Source: Sphingomonas phyllosphaerae FA2 | Lineage (GTDB): Bacteria > Pseudomonadota > Alphaproteobacteria > Sphingomonadales > Sphingomonadaceae | Direction of reading: 5' to 3' | Assembly: GCF_000427645.1 (NCBI RefSeq) | Contig: NZ_KE386571.1 | Location: forward strand, 372,001-436,000 | DNA length: 64,000 nucleotides | Part shown: in pieces, positions 1 to 10,412 of the stretch | Numbering within the stretch: position 1 is the first letter of the stretch | Layout: each line of letters opens with the position of its first letter | The notes under the pieces: generated by a model | The model's database searches: none | What the model saw: only the letters and a program-made list of their open reading frames with translations | What the model was told of the DNA's origin: nothing | Translations under genes and position numbers: made by a program

Positions 1-1032
1 CTCTTCCAGCCGCAGCGCGGTCTCGAACAGCGGGTCCTGCACGTTCAGCGCCTCGAACACCTCGCGCACCGTCTTCTGCATCACGGTCGCGCGCGGATCG
101 TAGTTCTTGTAGACGCGGTGGCCGAAGCCCATCAGGCGGAACGGATCGTTCTTGTCCTTGGCGCGCGCGATGAACTCGGGGATACGCTCGGGCGTGCCGA
201 TCTCGTGCAGCATGTTGAGAGCGGCCTCGTTCGCGCCGCCGTGCGCCGGGCCCCACAGGCAGGCGATGCCCGCCGCGATGCACGCGAACGGGTTCGCGCC
301 CGACGAGCCCGCCAGACGGACGGTCGAGGTCGAGGCGTTCTGCTCATGGTCGGCGTGGAGGATAAAGATCCGGTCCATCGCCTTTTCGACCGCCGGGTTC
401 ACCACATAGGGCTCGGCCGGCACGCCGAAGGTCATGCGCAGGAAGTTGCCGGTGTAGGACAGCGAATTGTCCGGATACAGGAACGGCTGCCCGACGCTGT
501 ACTTGTACGCCATCGCCGCGATCGTCGGCATCTTGGCGATCAGCCGGTGCGACGCGATCATGCGCTGCTGCGGATCGTGGATGTCGGTCGAATCGTGGTA
601 GAAGGCCGACAGCGCGCCGACGACGCCGCACATGATCGCCATCGGGTGGGCGTCGCGACGGAAGCCGCGGAAGAATTGCGCGAGCTGTTCGTGCACCATC
701 GTGTGGCGGGTGATCGTGTGCGAGAACGAGTCCAGCTCGCCCTGATCGGGCAGCTCGCCGTTGAGCAGCAGGTAGCAGACTTCCATGAAGCTGGACTGTT
801 CGGCCAACTCGCCGATCGGATAGCCGCGGTGGAGTAGGACGCCTTCGTCGCCGTCGATATAGGTCAGCTTCGACTGGCACGAGGCGGTCGAGGTGAAGCC
901 CGGATCGTAGGTGAAGGCGCCGGTCTGCGCGTACAGCTTGCGGATGTCGACCACGTCCGGGCCGACGGAGCCCGAAAGGACCGGATAGTCGAGCTCGTTG
1001 CCCGACAGCGTGAACTTTGCGGCTTCGGTCAT
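1..1032 (-). CDS. gltA: citrate synthase (3' end cut by window)
   Basis: Condenses oxaloacetate and acetyl-CoA to citrate, the entry step of the TCA cycle, in the cytoplasm. The translation from the ATG at 1032 opens [20 protein letters not shown]. It carries the type II (Gram-negative hexameric) citrate synthase landmarks: [18 protein letters not shown], the active-site histidine segment [14 protein letters not shown], and [14 protein letters not shown]. The last two hold the histidines that bind and polarise oxaloacetate. About 344 residues are present; the family is about 430, so the C-terminal part with the catalytic Asp lies beyond base 1. It sits 12 bases downstream of gltX on the same strand. 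Identification is firm; only the end is missing. Confidence 0.95.
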   Translation of the reverse strand, partial: MTEAAKFTLSGNELDYPVLSGSVGPDVVDIRKLYAQTGAFTYDPGFTSTASCQSKLTYIDGDEGVLLHRGYPIGELAEQSSFMEVCYLLLNGELPDQGELDSFSHTITRHTMVHEQLAQFFRGFRRDAHPMAIMCGVVGALSAFYHDSTDIHDPQQRMIASHRLIAKMPTIAAMAYKYSVGQPFLYPDNSLSYTGNFLRMTFGVPAEPYVVNPAVEKAMDRIFILHADHEQNASTSTVRLAGSSGANPFACIAAGIACLWGPAHGGANEAALNMLHEIGTPERIPEFIARAKDKNDPFRLMGFGHRVYKNYDPRATVMQKTVREVFEALNVQDPLFETALRLEE

Positions 1033-1044
1033 GATCTTCTCCTG

Positions 1045-2493
1045 TCAGGCCCCGGTCGGGGTCATGTGGTCCGCGATGCGGGCCAGGCTTTCCGCGCGTC
1101 CTAGAAGGACGAGTACGTCGAAGATGCCCGGCGAGGTCTTGCGGCCGGTCAGCGCGACGCGGAGGGGCTGGGCGACCTGACCGAGCTTGACGCCCGCGTC
1201 TTCGGCCACCGAACGCACCACCGCTTCGGTCGTCTCCGTATCCCAGTTGTGCACCGCGTCAAGCGCCGTGTGCAGGCGTGAGAGCAAGGCAGGTGCCTCG
1301 CCGGCAAGCAAAGGCTGCGCGGCTTCTTCCACCGCGAGCGGACGCGCGGCGAACAGGAAGGCGGTGGCGTCGGTCAGCTCGTTGAGGTTTGCGGCGCGCG
1401 GCTTGAGCGACGGCATCGCGGTGCGCAGGATCGAACGCCGGGTATCGTCGTGGTCGAAAGCGAGTCGCTCGGCGACGAGATCGGCCAGCCGCGCATCGTC
1501 GGCAGCGCGGATGTAATGGCCGTTGAGGTTCTCGAGCTTCTTCAGGTCGAAGCGGCTCGGCGACTTGCCGACCCCGGCGAGGTCGAACCATTCGATCGCC
1601 TCGTCGCGCGAGATGATCTCGGCATCGCCATGCCCCCAGCCGAGCCGGAGCAGGTAATTGTCGAGCGCCTCGGGCAGGATGCCCAGTTCGTCGCGATACG
1701 CCTCGATTCCGACCGCGCCGTGGCGCTTCGACAGCTTCGCGCCGTCGCTGCCGTGGATCAGCGGGATGTGCGCATAGACCGGGTCGGGCCAGCCGCCTTC
1801 GATCGCGTCCATCGCGCGATAGATTGGTAACTGGCGGAAGGCGTTGTTGAGGTGGTCGTCCCCGCGGATGACGTGCGTCACGCCCATGTCGTGGTCGTCG
1901 ACCACCACCGCGAGCATATAGGTCGGCGTGCCATCGGAACGGAGCAGGACGAGATCGTCGAGTTCGGCATTCTGGACGGTAACGCTGCCCTGGACGCGGT
2001 CGTCGATCGTCACCGCGCCCTCAGTGGGCGCGCGCAACCGAACGACGTACGGCTTGTCAGCGGGATAGTCGGTGCGATCGCGCCACGGCGAGCGGATACG
2101 CAGCGGCTGCTTGGCGGCCTGTGCCGCGGCGCGCATCGCGTCCAGCTCGTCCGGCGTTAGATAGCAGCGATAGGCGTGGCCGTGCTCGACCATCGTCTGC
2201 GCGACCGCGGCGTGGCGATCGGCGCGTCCGAATTGATAGACCTCCTCGCCGTCCCAATCGAGCCCGAGCCAGCGCATCCCCGACAGGATCGCGTCGATCG
2301 CGGGCTGCGTCGAGCGGGCGCGGTCGGTATCCTCGATCCGCAGCCGGAACGTGCCGCCATGATGGCGCGCGTACAGCAGGTTGAACAGCGCGGTGCGCGC
2401 GCCGCCGATGTGAAGGAACCCCGTCGGCGACGGGGCGAAGCGGGTGACGACGGCGCGGCCGTCCGCGCTGGCGGTTTTGTCGGTTGCGCTCAA
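1045..2493 (-). CDS. gltX: glutamate--tRNA ligase
   Basis: Charges tRNA-Glu with glutamate in the cytoplasm. The 482-residue product has the class I synthetase HIGH motif as [13 protein letters not shown] near residue 26, and the KMSKS motif as KLSKRHG in the segment [20 protein letters not shown]. Length fits bacterial GltX. The start read here is TTG at 2493, with a GGGAG about nine bases upstream; no ATG or GTG occurs before the conserved TRFAPSPTG block, so the TTG seems real. The divergent comEC gene begins only about 30 bases away, so the two promoters must overlap the coding regions. Whether this copy charges tRNA-Glu only or also tRNA-Gln cannot be told from the sequence. Confidence 0.95.
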   Translation of the reverse strand: MSATDKTASADGRAVVTRFAPSPTGFLHIGGARTALFNLLYARHHGGTFRLRIEDTDRARSTQPAIDAILSGMRWLGLDWDGEEVYQFGRADRHAAVAQTMVEHGHAYRCYLTPDELDAMRAAAQAAKQPLRIRSPWRDRTDYPADKPYVVRLRAPTEGAVTIDDRVQGSVTVQNAELDDLVLLRSDGTPTYMLAVVVDDHDMGVTHVIRGDDHLNNAFRQLPIYRAMDAIEGGWPDPVYAHIPLIHGSDGAKLSKRHGAVGIEAYRDELGILPEALDNYLLRLGWGHGDAEIISRDEAIEWFDLAGVGKSPSRFDLKKLENLNGHYIRAADDARLADLVAERLAFDHDDTRRSILRTAMPSLKPRAANLNELTDATAFLFAARPLAVEEAAQPLLAGEAPALLSRLHTALDAVHNWDTETTEAVVRSVAEDAGVKLGQVAQPLRVALTGRKTSPGIFDVLVLLGRAESLARIADHMTPTGA

Positions 2494-2522
2494 GCGCGCT
2501 TGCTCCCAGGCTGGATAATCGG

Positions 2523-4754
2523 ATGGCCAGTTCAGCCGCGCCCGCCTCTAGCAAAGCATCGTCGGCGCTTCAAATACGCGCCGCGCACGGCATCGCTTTG
2601 ATACAGGCCGCGATCGAACGCCGGCTGGAGGCGGAGCGCGATCAACTCGTTCTCTGGGTGCCGGTGGCAATGGGGGCGGGCGCGGCGGCGTGGTTCGTGC
2701 TGCCCGATCTGCGGAGCTGGGCAGCGGTGCTGTTGCTGGCGCTGGCGGTCGCGTCGGCGGCGCTGGCCGCGGCGCGGGGTGGGCGCGCAGCGGTGCTGGT
2801 GGCGGTGCTCGCGGTGGCGGTCGCAACGGGGCTGGCGCTGACCTGGGCGCGCGCCGAGCGGGTCGCCGCGCCGGTGCTGACCCGGCCGGCGATCGCGTGG
2901 CTGAGCGGGCGCGTCGAACAGGTCGAGCCATTACCGGCACGGCGGCTGACCCGGGTGACGCTGACGGTGTCGGAATGGGATGGAAAGGATCCCCCGCCGA
3001 CGCGGGTGCGGGTTAATCTCGAAGCGCCGACGGTACCGGACGGGCTGGCGCGCGGTGCGGTGATCCGTGTGCGAGCCCGCCTGATGCCCCCCGCGCCCCC
3101 CGCCGTGCCGGGCGCCTATGATTTTGCGCGGGTCGCGTGGTTCTCCGGGCTCGGCGCGACCGGCCGGGGCTTTGCGCCGGTGACGATCATCACGCCGGCC
3201 CCGACCGACGCCGGTGACATTCGTGCGGCGTTGACCCGGCATATCGAGGCGCGGCTGGCGGGCAGCGCGGGCGGGATTGCGGCGGCGCTGGCCACCGGCG
3301 ATATCGGCGCGATCGATGAGGGCGATGCCAATGCGATGCGGCGTGCCGGGCTGGCGCATCTATTGTCGGTCAGTGGCTTGCACATCACCGCGGCGGTCGG
3401 GTTGGTGATGTGGCTGACGCTGCGGCTGCTCGCGCTGTCGCCGCGGCTGGCGTTGACCGGGCGGCTGCCGCTGGTCGCCGCCGCGGCGGGGGCGGTGGCG
3501 GCGATCGGTTACACCTGGCTGACGGGATCGCAGGTTCCGACGATCCGCAGCTGCGTCGCGGCGTTGATGGTGCTGGTGGCGCTGGTGCTGGGACGTGAGG
3601 CGCTGACGTTGCGGCTGGTCGCGGCGGGGGCGCTGGTGGTTTTGCTCTGCTGGCCCGAGTCGGTAGTGGGGCCGAGCTTTCAGCTGTCGTTTGCGGCGGT
3701 TACCGCGATCATCGCGTTTCACGAGCATCCGTGGGTCCGGGCGTGGTTGGGCGAGCATGAGGAGTCGCGGTGGCGTGGCGTGTTGCGCGGGGCGGCGTCG
3801 CTGTTGCTGACCGGGCTGCTCGTCGAGCTGACGCTGATGCCGATCGCGGTCTATCACTTTCATCAGGCGGGTCTTTATGGCGCGATCGCCAATATCGTCG
3901 CGATCCCGCTGACGACATTCGTGGTGATGCCGGCCGAGGCGCTGGCGCTGCTGCTCGATCTGGTCGGAGCGGGCGCGCCGGGGTGGTGGGTCGCCGATCG
4001 GGCGCTGGCAGTTTTATTGTGGATTGCGAGGACGGTAGCGGCGGCACCGGGGGCGGTGACAGCGTTGCCGGTCATGCCGCAGGCGGCATTTGCCGCGATG
4101 GTGGCGGGCGGGTTGTGGCTGGCGATCTGGCGGACGCGGTGGCGTTACCTCGGGCTGGTGCCGGTTGTGATCGGGGCCGTCTGGACGATCGCGACGCCGG
4201 TGCCGGACCTGATCGTCACCGGGGACGGGCGGCATCTGGCGCTGCGGGGCGATGATGGCGGCGTGGCGATTTTGCGTGATCGGACAGGGGATTACGTTCG
4301 CGATCTGCTCGCCGAGGCGGGCGGGCTGGACGGGGTGCCAGAGCTGCTGAGCGAGGCACCGGGCGCGTGGTGCAATCGTGATTTGTGCTGGATGGAGCGG
4401 CATGCCGACGGGCGGGTGTGGCGGGTGCTGGCGACAAGGAGCCTGTATCTGGTGCCGGCCAACGCGCTGATTTCGCTGTGTCGGCGGGCGGATGTGGTGG
4501 TCAGCGAGCGGCGATTGCCGCGCGCGTGTCGGGGGCGGTGGCTGACGCTCGACCGGGCAACGCTGGCGCGGACCGGCGGGGTGCGGGTGACGTTTGCGAC
4601 CGGGCAGGTCGCGACGGTGCGCGCGGCGGGGGACCGGCACCCCTGGGTGAACGCCGGTCGGTATCAGACGCGGAAGGAGGCAGAAGGCTCGTCGATGTTG
4701 GCGAGGTGGTTGTCAATGTTGCCTGTTGCGGGCTCGAAGGTGACACGGCCGTGA
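2523..4754 (+). CDS. ComEC/Rec2-family DNA uptake channel protein
   Basis: Polytopic inner-membrane protein of the ComEC/Rec2 family, which carries single-stranded DNA across the inner membrane during natural transformation. From the ATG at 2523 it has 743 residues. It shows an N-terminal hydrophobic pair of helices (about residues 25-90), an OB-like soluble part (about 100-240), the Competence domain with the signature [19 protein letters not shown] (about 280-300), then a run of membrane helices to about residue 560. The C-terminal domain opens [20 protein letters not shown], but I find no HxHxDH metal site, unlike Bacillus ComEC. An ATG at 2484 is also in frame but overlaps gltX. No other competence genes lie in the window, so the role in transformation is inferred from family. 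Confidence 0.85.
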   Translation: MASSAAPASSKASSALQIRAAHGIALIQAAIERRLEAERDQLVLWVPVAMGAGAAAWFVLPDLRSWAAVLLLALAVASAALAAARGGRAAVLVAVLAVAVATGLALTWARAERVAAPVLTRPAIAWLSGRVEQVEPLPARRLTRVTLTVSEWDGKDPPPTRVRVNLEAPTVPDGLARGAVIRVRARLMPPAPPAVPGAYDFARVAWFSGLGATGRGFAPVTIITPAPTDAGDIRAALTRHIEARLAGSAGGIAAALATGDIGAIDEGDANAMRRAGLAHLLSVSGLHITAAVGLVMWLTLRLLALSPRLALTGRLPLVAAAAGAVAAIGYTWLTGSQVPTIRSCVAALMVLVALVLGREALTLRLVAAGALVVLLCWPESVVGPSFQLSFAAVTAIIAFHEHPWVRAWLGEHEESRWRGVLRGAASLLLTGLLVELTLMPIAVYHFHQAGLYGAIANIVAIPLTTFVVMPAEALALLLDLVGAGAPGWWVADRALAVLLWIARTVAAAPGAVTALPVMPQAAFAAMVAGGLWLAIWRTRWRYLGLVPVVIGAVWTIATPVPDLIVTGDGRHLALRGDDGGVAILRDRTGDYVRDLLAEAGGLDGVPELLSEAPGAWCNRDLCWMERHADGRVWRVLATRSLYLVPANALISLCRRADVVVSERRLPRACRGRWLTLDRATLARTGGVRVTFATGQVATVRAAGDRHPWVNAGRYQTRKEAEGSSMLARWLSMLPVAGSKVTRP

Positions 4755-5001
4755 TCGGTTGCGTGCGGCGCCGGACGATAGTGGGTTTTGTTTGGCGAGC
4801 TGCGCTAAGTCGTTGCGAAGCTTCGCTCAACTGGGCCCCGGCGTTTGCCGGGGCGGTAGGAGAGCGCGGCGGTGCGGGCTTGCGGAGGCGCGGATGTTTG
4901 CGAAGGTTGTGCCTACGCGGTTCGCTTTGGCTTGATCGTCGGGAAGAAGCGGGGCCCCGGATCAGGTCCGGGGCGACGGTCTGGGATTGGTGTCCCGCGC
5001 C
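4755..5001. other. intergenic region with two repeat remnants
   Basis: The 247 bases between comEC and lexA hold no convincing gene. A single arm of the 'gccggggcccag' palindrome family lies at about 4830-4860, and a 'GAAGAAGCGGGGCCCCGG' arm at about 4943-4978. Short open frames here have no ribosome site or family resemblance. The genes on both sides converge, so the palindromes may serve as transcription terminators; that is inference. Confidence 0.6.
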
Positions 5002-5664
5002 TTACGAGTAGCGGCGGAGCAGTCCCGCGAGCTTGCCCTGCACGCGGACCTGCCCGGGGGCATAGCGCTGCGGGTCGTAGGCGCGGTTGGCGGGGTCGAG
5101 GCGGATCATCGCGCCTTCGTGGCGGAAATATTTGAGTGTCGCCTCGCTGTCCTCGATCAGCGCCACGACGATCTCGCCGTCGCGCGCCACTTCCTGACGG
5201 CGGATCAGCGCATAATCGCCGTCGAAGATGCCGGCTTCGACCATCGAATCGCCCGCCACTTCCAGCGCAAAATGCTCGCCAGCGCCGAGCAGCGCGGCGG
5301 GGACCGGGAGCATCGTCGAGCCTTCGAACGCCTCGATCGGCACACCGGCGGCGATCCGGCCGTGCAGCGGGATCTCGACCACGTCGTTGGCGGGTTCGGG
5401 CATCGTACGCTTGACCGAGGGCGGCGCGGGGCGCTTCGCCTCGGGGCCGCGTTCGGGCGCCTTGATGACCTCCAGCGCGCGGGCACGATTGGGGAGGCGG
5501 CGGAGATAGCCACGTTCTTCCAGCGCGCTGATGAGGCGGTGGACCCCCGACTTGCTCTTCAGCTCCAGCGCGTCCTTCATCTCCTCGAACGAGGGCGAGA
5601 CGCCCGTGTCGGCGAGGCGGTCCTCGATGAAGCAGATCAGCTCGTGCTGCTTGCGCGTCAGCAT
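5002..5664 (-). CDS. lexA: LexA SOS repressor
   Basis: Transcriptional repressor of the DNA-damage (SOS) regulon; cleaves itself when RecA forms a filament on single-stranded DNA. The 220-residue protein has an N-terminal winged helix ([20 protein letters not shown] onward, residues 1-66) and a C-terminal S24 peptidase domain. The self-cleavage bond is Ala106-Gly107 in RIAAGVPI, and the catalytic pair is Ser140 ([10 protein letters not shown]) and Lys178 (ATLKYF). All are intact. The ATG at 5664 has AGGAAGG upstream. A GTTC-N7-GTTC operator lies 20 bases in front of it, so it represses itself. It follows moeA in the same direction with a 58-base gap. Confidence 0.97.
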   Translation of the reverse strand: MLTRKQHELICFIEDRLADTGVSPSFEEMKDALELKSKSGVHRLISALEERGYLRRLPNRARALEVIKAPERGPEAKRPAPPSVKRTMPEPANDVVEIPLHGRIAAGVPIEAFEGSTMLPVPAALLGAGEHFALEVAGDSMVEAGIFDGDYALIRRQEVARDGEIVVALIEDSEATLKYFRHEGAMIRLDPANRAYDPQRYAPGQVRVQGKLAGLLRRYS

Positions 5665-5683
5665 GTCCCGGCGCCTTCCTAGT

Positions 5684-5698
5684 GAACGGAGTGCGAAC
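5684..5698 (-). promoter_or_regulatory. LexA operator (SOS box) of lexA
   Basis: On the minus strand the sequence reads GTTCGCACTCCGTTC, an exact match to the alphaproteobacterial direct-repeat SOS box GTTC-N7-GTTC. It ends 20 bases before the lexA start codon, which is where autoregulation is expected. It is the only perfect box I noticed in the window. Confidence 0.85.
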
Positions 5699-5722
5699 CT
5701 TTATGGAACATAGCGCTGTCCG

Positions 5723-6898
5723 TCAAGCGATCATCAGGATTTCCGCCGAGTCGCCCGCGCGGGCCGGCGGGGCATGCGGATCGCGCACGATCAGGCACGT
5801 CGAGCGCGCCAGCGTGCGCAGCATCGAGCTGTCCTGAATGGTCGAGGCGAAGGCGCGACCGTCGCGCAATTCGGCCCGCAGATAGTCGGTGCGCTCGTTG
5901 TTGGCGGGCAGGTCCTCGCCCAGCAACGCGCGGGAAACGGGCGGGAACGGGTCCGTGGCGCCGGCGAGATGCGCGACGAGCGGGCGGACGAACAAAAGCG
6001 CGGTGACGAACGCGGACACCGGGTTGCCGGGCAGCCCGACCACGGCCATGTCGCCGCGCCGCCCGGCGAGCATCGGCTTGCCGGGGCGGAGCGCGATCCG
6101 CCAGAAATCGAGCGTCGTGCCGGCGGCGAGCAGCGCGGGGCGGACGAGATCGTGGTCGCCGACCGATGCGCCGCCGGTGGTGACGAGGACATCGGCGTCG
6201 ACGGTGGCGAAGGCCTCGGTCAGGCGGTCGAGCCGGTCGGGGAGGATGCCGAGGTCGACGATCTCGACACCGCTGCCCGCGAGCAACGCCCGGAGCAGCA
6301 GGCGGTTGGATTCGGGGAGAGCGTCGCCGGGGGTGCCGGGCTCGACCAGTTCGTCCCCCGTGGCGGCGAGCGCGACGCGGACCGGGCGCGCGACCGGGAT
6401 TTGCGCGACGCCGCCGGTTGCGGCGACCGCGAGCCGTGCGGGGGTAAGCCGCTGACCTTGCTCGACGAGCACGTCGCGCTCGGCGAAGTCGAGCCCGCGG
6501 CGGCGGACGTTGCGACCGACGTGCGCCGGGCCTTCGCCGTCGAGCGTCAGCGTGTCGCCGTCACGCGCGGCCTCTTCCTGCACGAGCACGGTGTCCGCGC
6601 CGGTCGGAATCGCGGCACCCGTGAAGATCCGGACCGCCTCGCCCGCGCCGACCGTGCCCGAGAAGGGCGCGCCGGCAGCGCTTTCGCCGATCACGCGGAA
6701 GGGGCCGGGCAGGTCGGCGAAGCGCAGCGCATAGCCGTCCATCGCCGACAGGTCCGCGGACGGCTGGGTGCGGCGCGCGATGACGGGGGCGGTGGCCCAG
6801 CGGCCAAGTGCCTCATCGAGCGGTACCTCTACCGTGTCGACCGGGCGGCCGAGCGCGAGGACGCGCGCCTGCGCCTCGGCGACCGGGAGCAGCGTCAC
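5723..6898 (-). CDS. moeA: molybdopterin molybdenumtransferase MoeA
   Basis: Inserts molybdate into adenylylated molybdopterin, the last common step of molybdenum cofactor synthesis. The 391-residue product shows the MoeA landmarks [12 protein letters not shown] near residue 50, [36 protein letters not shown] (MoCF-binding domain), and [12 protein letters not shown] followed by [12 protein letters not shown]. Length matches MoeA (about 400). The start is a GTG at 6898 that overlaps the moaC stop as GTGA, so translation is coupled to moaC. It is the last of the trpC-moaC-moeA run before the separately controlled lexA. Confidence 0.95.
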   Translation of the reverse strand: MTLLPVAEAQARVLALGRPVDTVEVPLDEALGRWATAPVIARRTQPSADLSAMDGYALRFADLPGPFRVIGESAAGAPFSGTVGAGEAVRIFTGAAIPTGADTVLVQEEAARDGDTLTLDGEGPAHVGRNVRRRGLDFAERDVLVEQGQRLTPARLAVAATGGVAQIPVARPVRVALAATGDELVEPGTPGDALPESNRLLLRALLAGSGVEIVDLGILPDRLDRLTEAFATVDADVLVTTGGASVGDHDLVRPALLAAGTTLDFWRIALRPGKPMLAGRRGDMAVVGLPGNPVSAFVTALLFVRPLVAHLAGATDPFPPVSRALLGEDLPANNERTDYLRAELRDGRAFASTIQDSSMLRTLARSTCLIVRDPHAPPARAGDSAEILMIA

Positions 6899-7365
6899 GG
6901 CGCGCGCCAGTCGCCGGAGCGGCCGCCGCGCTTCTCGAGCAGGCGGATGTCCTTGATCGTCATCGTCTTATCGATCGCCTTTGCCATGTCGTAGACGGTC
7001 AGCAGGGCCGTGGAGACCGCGGTCAGGGCCTCCATCTCGACGCCGGTCTTGCCGTCGGTCGCGACGGCGGCGGTGGCGGTGATGCCGTCTTCTACCGGTT
7101 CAAGATCGAGCGACACACGCGTGATCGGGAGCGGGTGGCACAAGGGAATGAGGTCGCTGGTGCGCTTTGCGGCCATGATTCCCGCGACGCGGGCGACCGC
7201 GAGGACGTCGCCCTTCTTCACCGCGCCGTCGCGGATCGCGGTCAGCGCCGCAGCGGACATCGTGATCGTGCCGGTCGCGACCGCCTCGCGGCGGGTGATC
7301 GCCTTGTCGCCGACATCGACCATGTGCGCGGCACCGTCGGCGTCGAGGTGGGTGAGCGCCGTCAC
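6895..7365 (-). CDS. moaC: cyclic pyranopterin monophosphate synthase MoaC
   Basis: Works with MoaA to convert GTP into cyclic pyranopterin monophosphate, the first molybdenum cofactor intermediate. The 156 residues include [20 protein letters not shown], the substrate loop [18 protein letters not shown] (with the conserved Lys and His), and [18 protein letters not shown], covering essentially the whole family. The GTG start at 7365 lies one base beyond the trpC stop, and the gene overlaps moeA by four bases. It is therefore transcribed with the trp genes, a pairing found in other alphaproteobacteria. moaA is not in the window. Confidence 0.96.
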   Translation of the reverse strand: MTALTHLDADGAAHMVDVGDKAITRREAVATGTITMSAAALTAIRDGAVKKGDVLAVARVAGIMAAKRTSDLIPLCHPLPITRVSLDLEPVEDGITATAAVATDGKTGVEMEALTAVSTALLTVYDMAKAIDKTMTIKDIRLLEKRGGRSGDWRAP

Positions 7366-7366
7366 C

Positions 7367-8152
7367 CTAGCCGACCATCGCGCGCGTTGCCGCGGCGACG
7401 TCGTCGTGGCGCATCAGCGCCTCGCCGATCAGGAAGCAGTGGACGTCATGAGCCGCCAGTTCGTCGAGATCGGCGCGGCTGGTGAGGCCGCTTTCGGCGA
7501 CGAAGGTGCAGCCCGCCGGCGCGTGCGCGATGAGATCATAGGTACGACGGAAGTCGACCGTGAAGGTGCGCAGATCGCGGTTGTTGACGCCGATCAGGCG
7601 GGTCTTCAGGCGAGCGGCGCGCTCCATCTCGTCGGCGTCATGCACCTCGACCAGCACGTCGAGCCCCTGCTCGATCGCGGCGGCCTCGCATTCCGCCATG
7701 CAGGCGTCGTCGATCGCTGCGGCGATCAGCAGGATCGCGTCGGCGCCGATGCTGCGCGCCTCCACAACCTGCCACGGATCGACGGTGAAATCCTTGCGGA
7801 GCACGGGCAGGTCGCAGGCGGTGCGGGCCGCGACCAGATACTCCTCATGCCCCTGGAAATAGGGCGCGTCGGTGAGCACCGACAGGCAGGTCGCACCGCC
7901 TTCGGCATAGGCGCGGGCATGGGCGGGCGGGTCGAAGTCGGCGCGGATCAGGCCCTTGGATGGGCTCGCCTTCTTGATCTCGGCGATAAGCGCGTGGCGG
8001 CCGGCGGCGACGGTTGCGTCGAGCGCGGCGCGGAAGCCGCGTGGGGCGCTCTGCGCGGCGGCGCGCGCGATGAGGTCGGCGAGCGAGGTGGTCGCCTTGC
8101 GGGCGGCGACTTCGGTGCGCTTGGTCGCGCAAATGTCGGCGAGGATGGTCAT
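7367..8152 (-). CDS. trpC: indole-3-glycerol-phosphate synthase
   Basis: Closes the indole ring in tryptophan synthesis, turning CdRP into indole-3-glycerol phosphate. The 261-residue TIM barrel has the family motifs: [12 protein letters not shown] (catalytic Lys), [13 protein letters not shown] (catalytic Lys and substrate Asp), [10 protein letters not shown], and [15 protein letters not shown]. It is a stand-alone TrpC, not fused to TrpF. The ATG at 8152 overlaps the trpD stop as ATGA, and moaC follows after one base. Confidence 0.97.
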   Translation of the reverse strand: MTILADICATKRTEVAARKATTSLADLIARAAAQSAPRGFRAALDATVAAGRHALIAEIKKASPSKGLIRADFDPPAHARAYAEGGATCLSVLTDAPYFQGHEEYLVAARTACDLPVLRKDFTVDPWQVVEARSIGADAILLIAAAIDDACMAECEAAAIEQGLDVLVEVHDADEMERAARLKTRLIGVNNRDLRTFTVDFRRTYDLIAHAPAGCTFVAESGLTSRADLDELAAHDVHCFLIGEALMRHDDVAAATRAMVG

Positions 8153-9144
8153 GACCAGGCGATCCAGCGATCGAGGAGCGTGTTGGCGTGGCCGGCGTCG
8201 ATCGCCTCCGCCGCCTGCGCCGCGGCGGCGCGCAGGTCGGTCTGGCGTCCCGCGAGCACCAGCGCCGCGGCGGCGTTGAGCAGCACGGCGTCGCGGTATG
8301 CGCCATGCTCGCCGGTCAGCAGGCGGCGGAGCGCGGCGGCGTTATAGGCCGGATCGCCGCCACGGATCGCGATCGTCGGGTGGCGCAGGACGCCGGCGTC
8401 CTCGGGGACGATCCGCGCGGGGAGCGGGACGTTGCCGACCGTGACGACGCGGGTCGGGCCGGCGCCCGAGATTTCGTCGAGCCCTTCCTCGCCCGCGACC
8501 ACCGCGGCGGCGTCGCTTCCGAGCTGCGCGAGCGCCTCGGCATAGATGGGGGCGTAATCGGGGCGCGCGATGCCGATCAGCTGGCGGGTGACATGCGCGG
8601 GATTGGCGAGCGGGCCCATCAGGTTGAAGATCGTCCGCCGCCCGATCTTGCGCCGGATCGGGGTGATGCGGCGCATCGCGGGATGATGGTTGGCGGCGAA
8701 CAGGAAGCAGATGCCGAGGTCGCGCAGCGTCGCCTCGGCCTGCGCCCCGGCGCGCTCCATGTCGAGCCCGAGCATTTCGAGCGTGTCGGCGGCGCCGGCC
8801 TTGGACGAGGCGGCGCGGTTGCCGTGCTTGGCGACCGGCACGCCACAGGCGGCGACGACGAGGCTGACCGCGGTCGAGACGTTGAGCGTGTGCTGCCCGT
8901 CGCCGCCGGTGCCGCAGACGTCGATCGCGTCGGCGGGGGCGGCGATCGGGATCAGCCGCTGGCGCAGGGCGCGGGCGGCCTCGGCGATCTCGATGCTGGT
9001 CTCGCCGCGTTCGGCGAGGCGGATCAGGAAGTCGGCGACCGCTTCCTCGCTGGTCTTTGCGTCAAGGATGTCGGCGAACGCCCGCGCCGCCGACTCGCGC
9101 GCCAGCGGCGACGACGGATCGGGCAGCAACGCGACGCTCGTCAC
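8149..9144 (-). CDS. trpD: anthranilate phosphoribosyltransferase
   Basis: Transfers phosphoribose from PRPP to anthranilate, the second step of the tryptophan branch. The 331 residues include the PRPP-binding glycine loop [16 protein letters not shown] and [20 protein letters not shown], which holds the conserved KHGN-R and SxxGxAD elements. No glutamine amidotransferase domain is fused to it. The GTG start at 9144 overlaps the trpG stop (GTGA), so trpG, trpD and trpC are translationally coupled in that order. Confidence 0.97.
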   Translation of the reverse strand: MTSVALLPDPSSPLARESAARAFADILDAKTSEEAVADFLIRLAERGETSIEIAEAARALRQRLIPIAAPADAIDVCGTGGDGQHTLNVSTAVSLVVAACGVPVAKHGNRAASSKAGAADTLEMLGLDMERAGAQAEATLRDLGICFLFAANHHPAMRRITPIRRKIGRRTIFNLMGPLANPAHVTRQLIGIARPDYAPIYAEALAQLGSDAAAVVAGEEGLDEISGAGPTRVVTVGNVPLPARIVPEDAGVLRHPTIAIRGGDPAYNAAALRRLLTGEHGAYRDAVLLNAAAALVLAGRQTDLRAAAAQAAEAIDAGHANTLLDRWIAWS

Positions 9145-9731
9145 GCGGCGATCCGCCCCGCGTGATTGACGCCGGCGAGTCGCAGGAAATTGGCGATCAG
9201 ATCGTGGCCGTGCTCGGTCGCGATGCTTTCCGGATGGAATTGCACGCCGTGGATCGGCAGCTCGCGGTGACGCAGCCCCATCACCGACGCGTCGCCGGCC
9301 GTCGCGTTGACGATCAGGCTGTCGGGCACGTCGGTGACGATCAGCGAGTGGTAACGCGTCGCAGTGAACGGCGACGGGAGCCCTGCGAACACGCCGGTGC
9401 CGTCATGCTCGACCGGACAGGTCTTGCCGTGCATCAATCCGCCGCGCACGACCTTGCCGCCGAAATGCTGGCCGATCGACTGATGGCCGAGGCAGACGCC
9501 GAACAAGGGCCGACGTGCCTCCGCGCAGGCGGCGACGAGGTCGAGGCTGACCCCCGCCTCGTTGGGCGTGCACGGGCCGGGCGAGATCAGGATCGCCTGC
9601 GCCCCGCTCGCCAACGCCTCGGCGGCGGTGAGCGCGTCGTTGCGGACCACGCGAACCTCGGCGCCCAGTTCCATGACGTAATGGACCAGGTTCCAGGTAA
9701 AGCTGTCGTAATTGTCGACCACCAGGATCAT
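9141..9731 (-). CDS. trpG: anthranilate synthase component II (glutamine amidotransferase)
   Basis: Supplies ammonia from glutamine to TrpE for anthranilate synthesis. From the ATG at 9731 the protein (196 residues) opens [20 protein letters not shown], as TrpG/PabA proteins do. It carries the oxyanion strand [12 protein letters not shown], the nucleophile Cys in [15 protein letters not shown], and the His-Glu pair in [14 protein letters not shown]. An in-frame ATG at 9743 would add MAGR. The close relative PabA cannot be excluded by sequence, and one subunit may serve both enzymes, but the coupling to trpD favours TrpG. Its partner trpE lies about 1.8 kb upstream, beyond two oppositely oriented genes. 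Confidence 0.93.
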   Translation of the reverse strand: MILVVDNYDSFTWNLVHYVMELGAEVRVVRNDALTAAEALASGAQAILISPGPCTPNEAGVSLDLVAACAEARRPLFGVCLGHQSIGQHFGGKVVRGGLMHGKTCPVEHDGTGVFAGLPSPFTATRYHSLIVTDVPDSLIVNATAGDASVMGLRHRELPIHGVQFHPESIATEHGHDLIANFLRLAGVNHAGRIAA

Positions 9732-9889
9732 ACGACCCGCCATAGCCGATGCGCCGCCGACCGCAACCGCCGAGCGCGCCCGTGCGCAACAGGAATGTTG
9801 CACCGGCGCAAAGATTCGTCATGGCAGCGCAAAGCGCGGCGCGGAGAAAAGCGTCGCCCCGCGCGTTCGCGGGACCAAGGAGAAAGACG

Positions 9890-10327
9890 ATGCGCCGTCC
9901 GATGATCGCCCTGTTGAGTGCCGCGATGCTGGTGCTGCCGACCGGGGCCGTGGCGCAGGTCCAGTCCGCGGGCGACACCGGGCGCGCGCCGCAGCGCGTG
10001 CGCAGCGTGACGCTGGAGGGTGAAGAGAAGTGCCCCGTCGCGCAGGGCGACGAGGTGGTGGTGTGCAGCCGGCTGAACCCCGACGAGCAATATCGCATTC
10101 CCAAGCAGTTGCGTGACAGTGCGGAGCCGGCGGCAAAGAACCAGGCGTGGACCAATCGCGTCGCGACGGCCGATCAGGTGAGTCGCGTGGCGGGCGGATT
10201 GCCGGATACGTGCTCGCCGGTCGGATCCGGCGGGCAGACCGGGTGCGCGCTGATGATGAACCGCGCGTGGGCGGCGGAGCGCCGCGCGGCGGAGAAGAAC
10301 GATTCGATGATCCCCGGCGGGCGGTGA
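9890..10327 (+). CDS. small exported protein, unknown function
   Basis: Unrecognised. The 145-residue product starts at the ATG at 9890, chosen because AAGGAGA sits seven bases upstream; longer in-frame starts lack a ribosome site. Residues 1-23 (MRRPMIALLSAAMLVLPTGA then VAQ) form a signal peptide, so it is periplasmic. The mature part has four cysteines (EEKCPV, VVVCSRL, DTCSPV, GCALMM) spaced as for two disulfides, and ends in charged residues. It is divergent from trpG, with which it shares a 158-base promoter region, and together with the next gene it splits the trp cluster. Confidence 0.75.
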   Translation: MRRPMIALLSAAMLVLPTGAVAQVQSAGDTGRAPQRVRSVTLEGEEKCPVAQGDEVVVCSRLNPDEQYRIPKQLRDSAEPAAKNQAWTNRVATADQVSRVAGGLPDTCSPVGSGGQTGCALMMNRAWAAERRAAEKNDSMIPGGR

Positions 10328-10341
10328 ACAGCGATCCGGTA

Positions 10342-10378
10342 GGAAGGCGCGGGGGCCCGGGTCAGGTACGGGATGACG
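10342..10378. repeat. single arm of family A palindrome
   Basis: A diverged arm (GCGGGGGCCCGGGTCAGGTA then CGGGATGACGG) of the repeat family described at 15965-16050. It lies between the small exported protein and the nitronate monooxygenase gene and may act as a processing or termination site. Confidence 0.55.
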
Positions 10379-10412
10379 GAGGTGGTGTTGTCGCTCCGTC
10401 AGGTGGGTTGGC

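Noticed and set aside
5706..5720. Second LexA box upstream of lexA (GAACATAGCGCTGTC)
   Set aside because: Only one half matches; the other half differs from the consensus at three of four positions.
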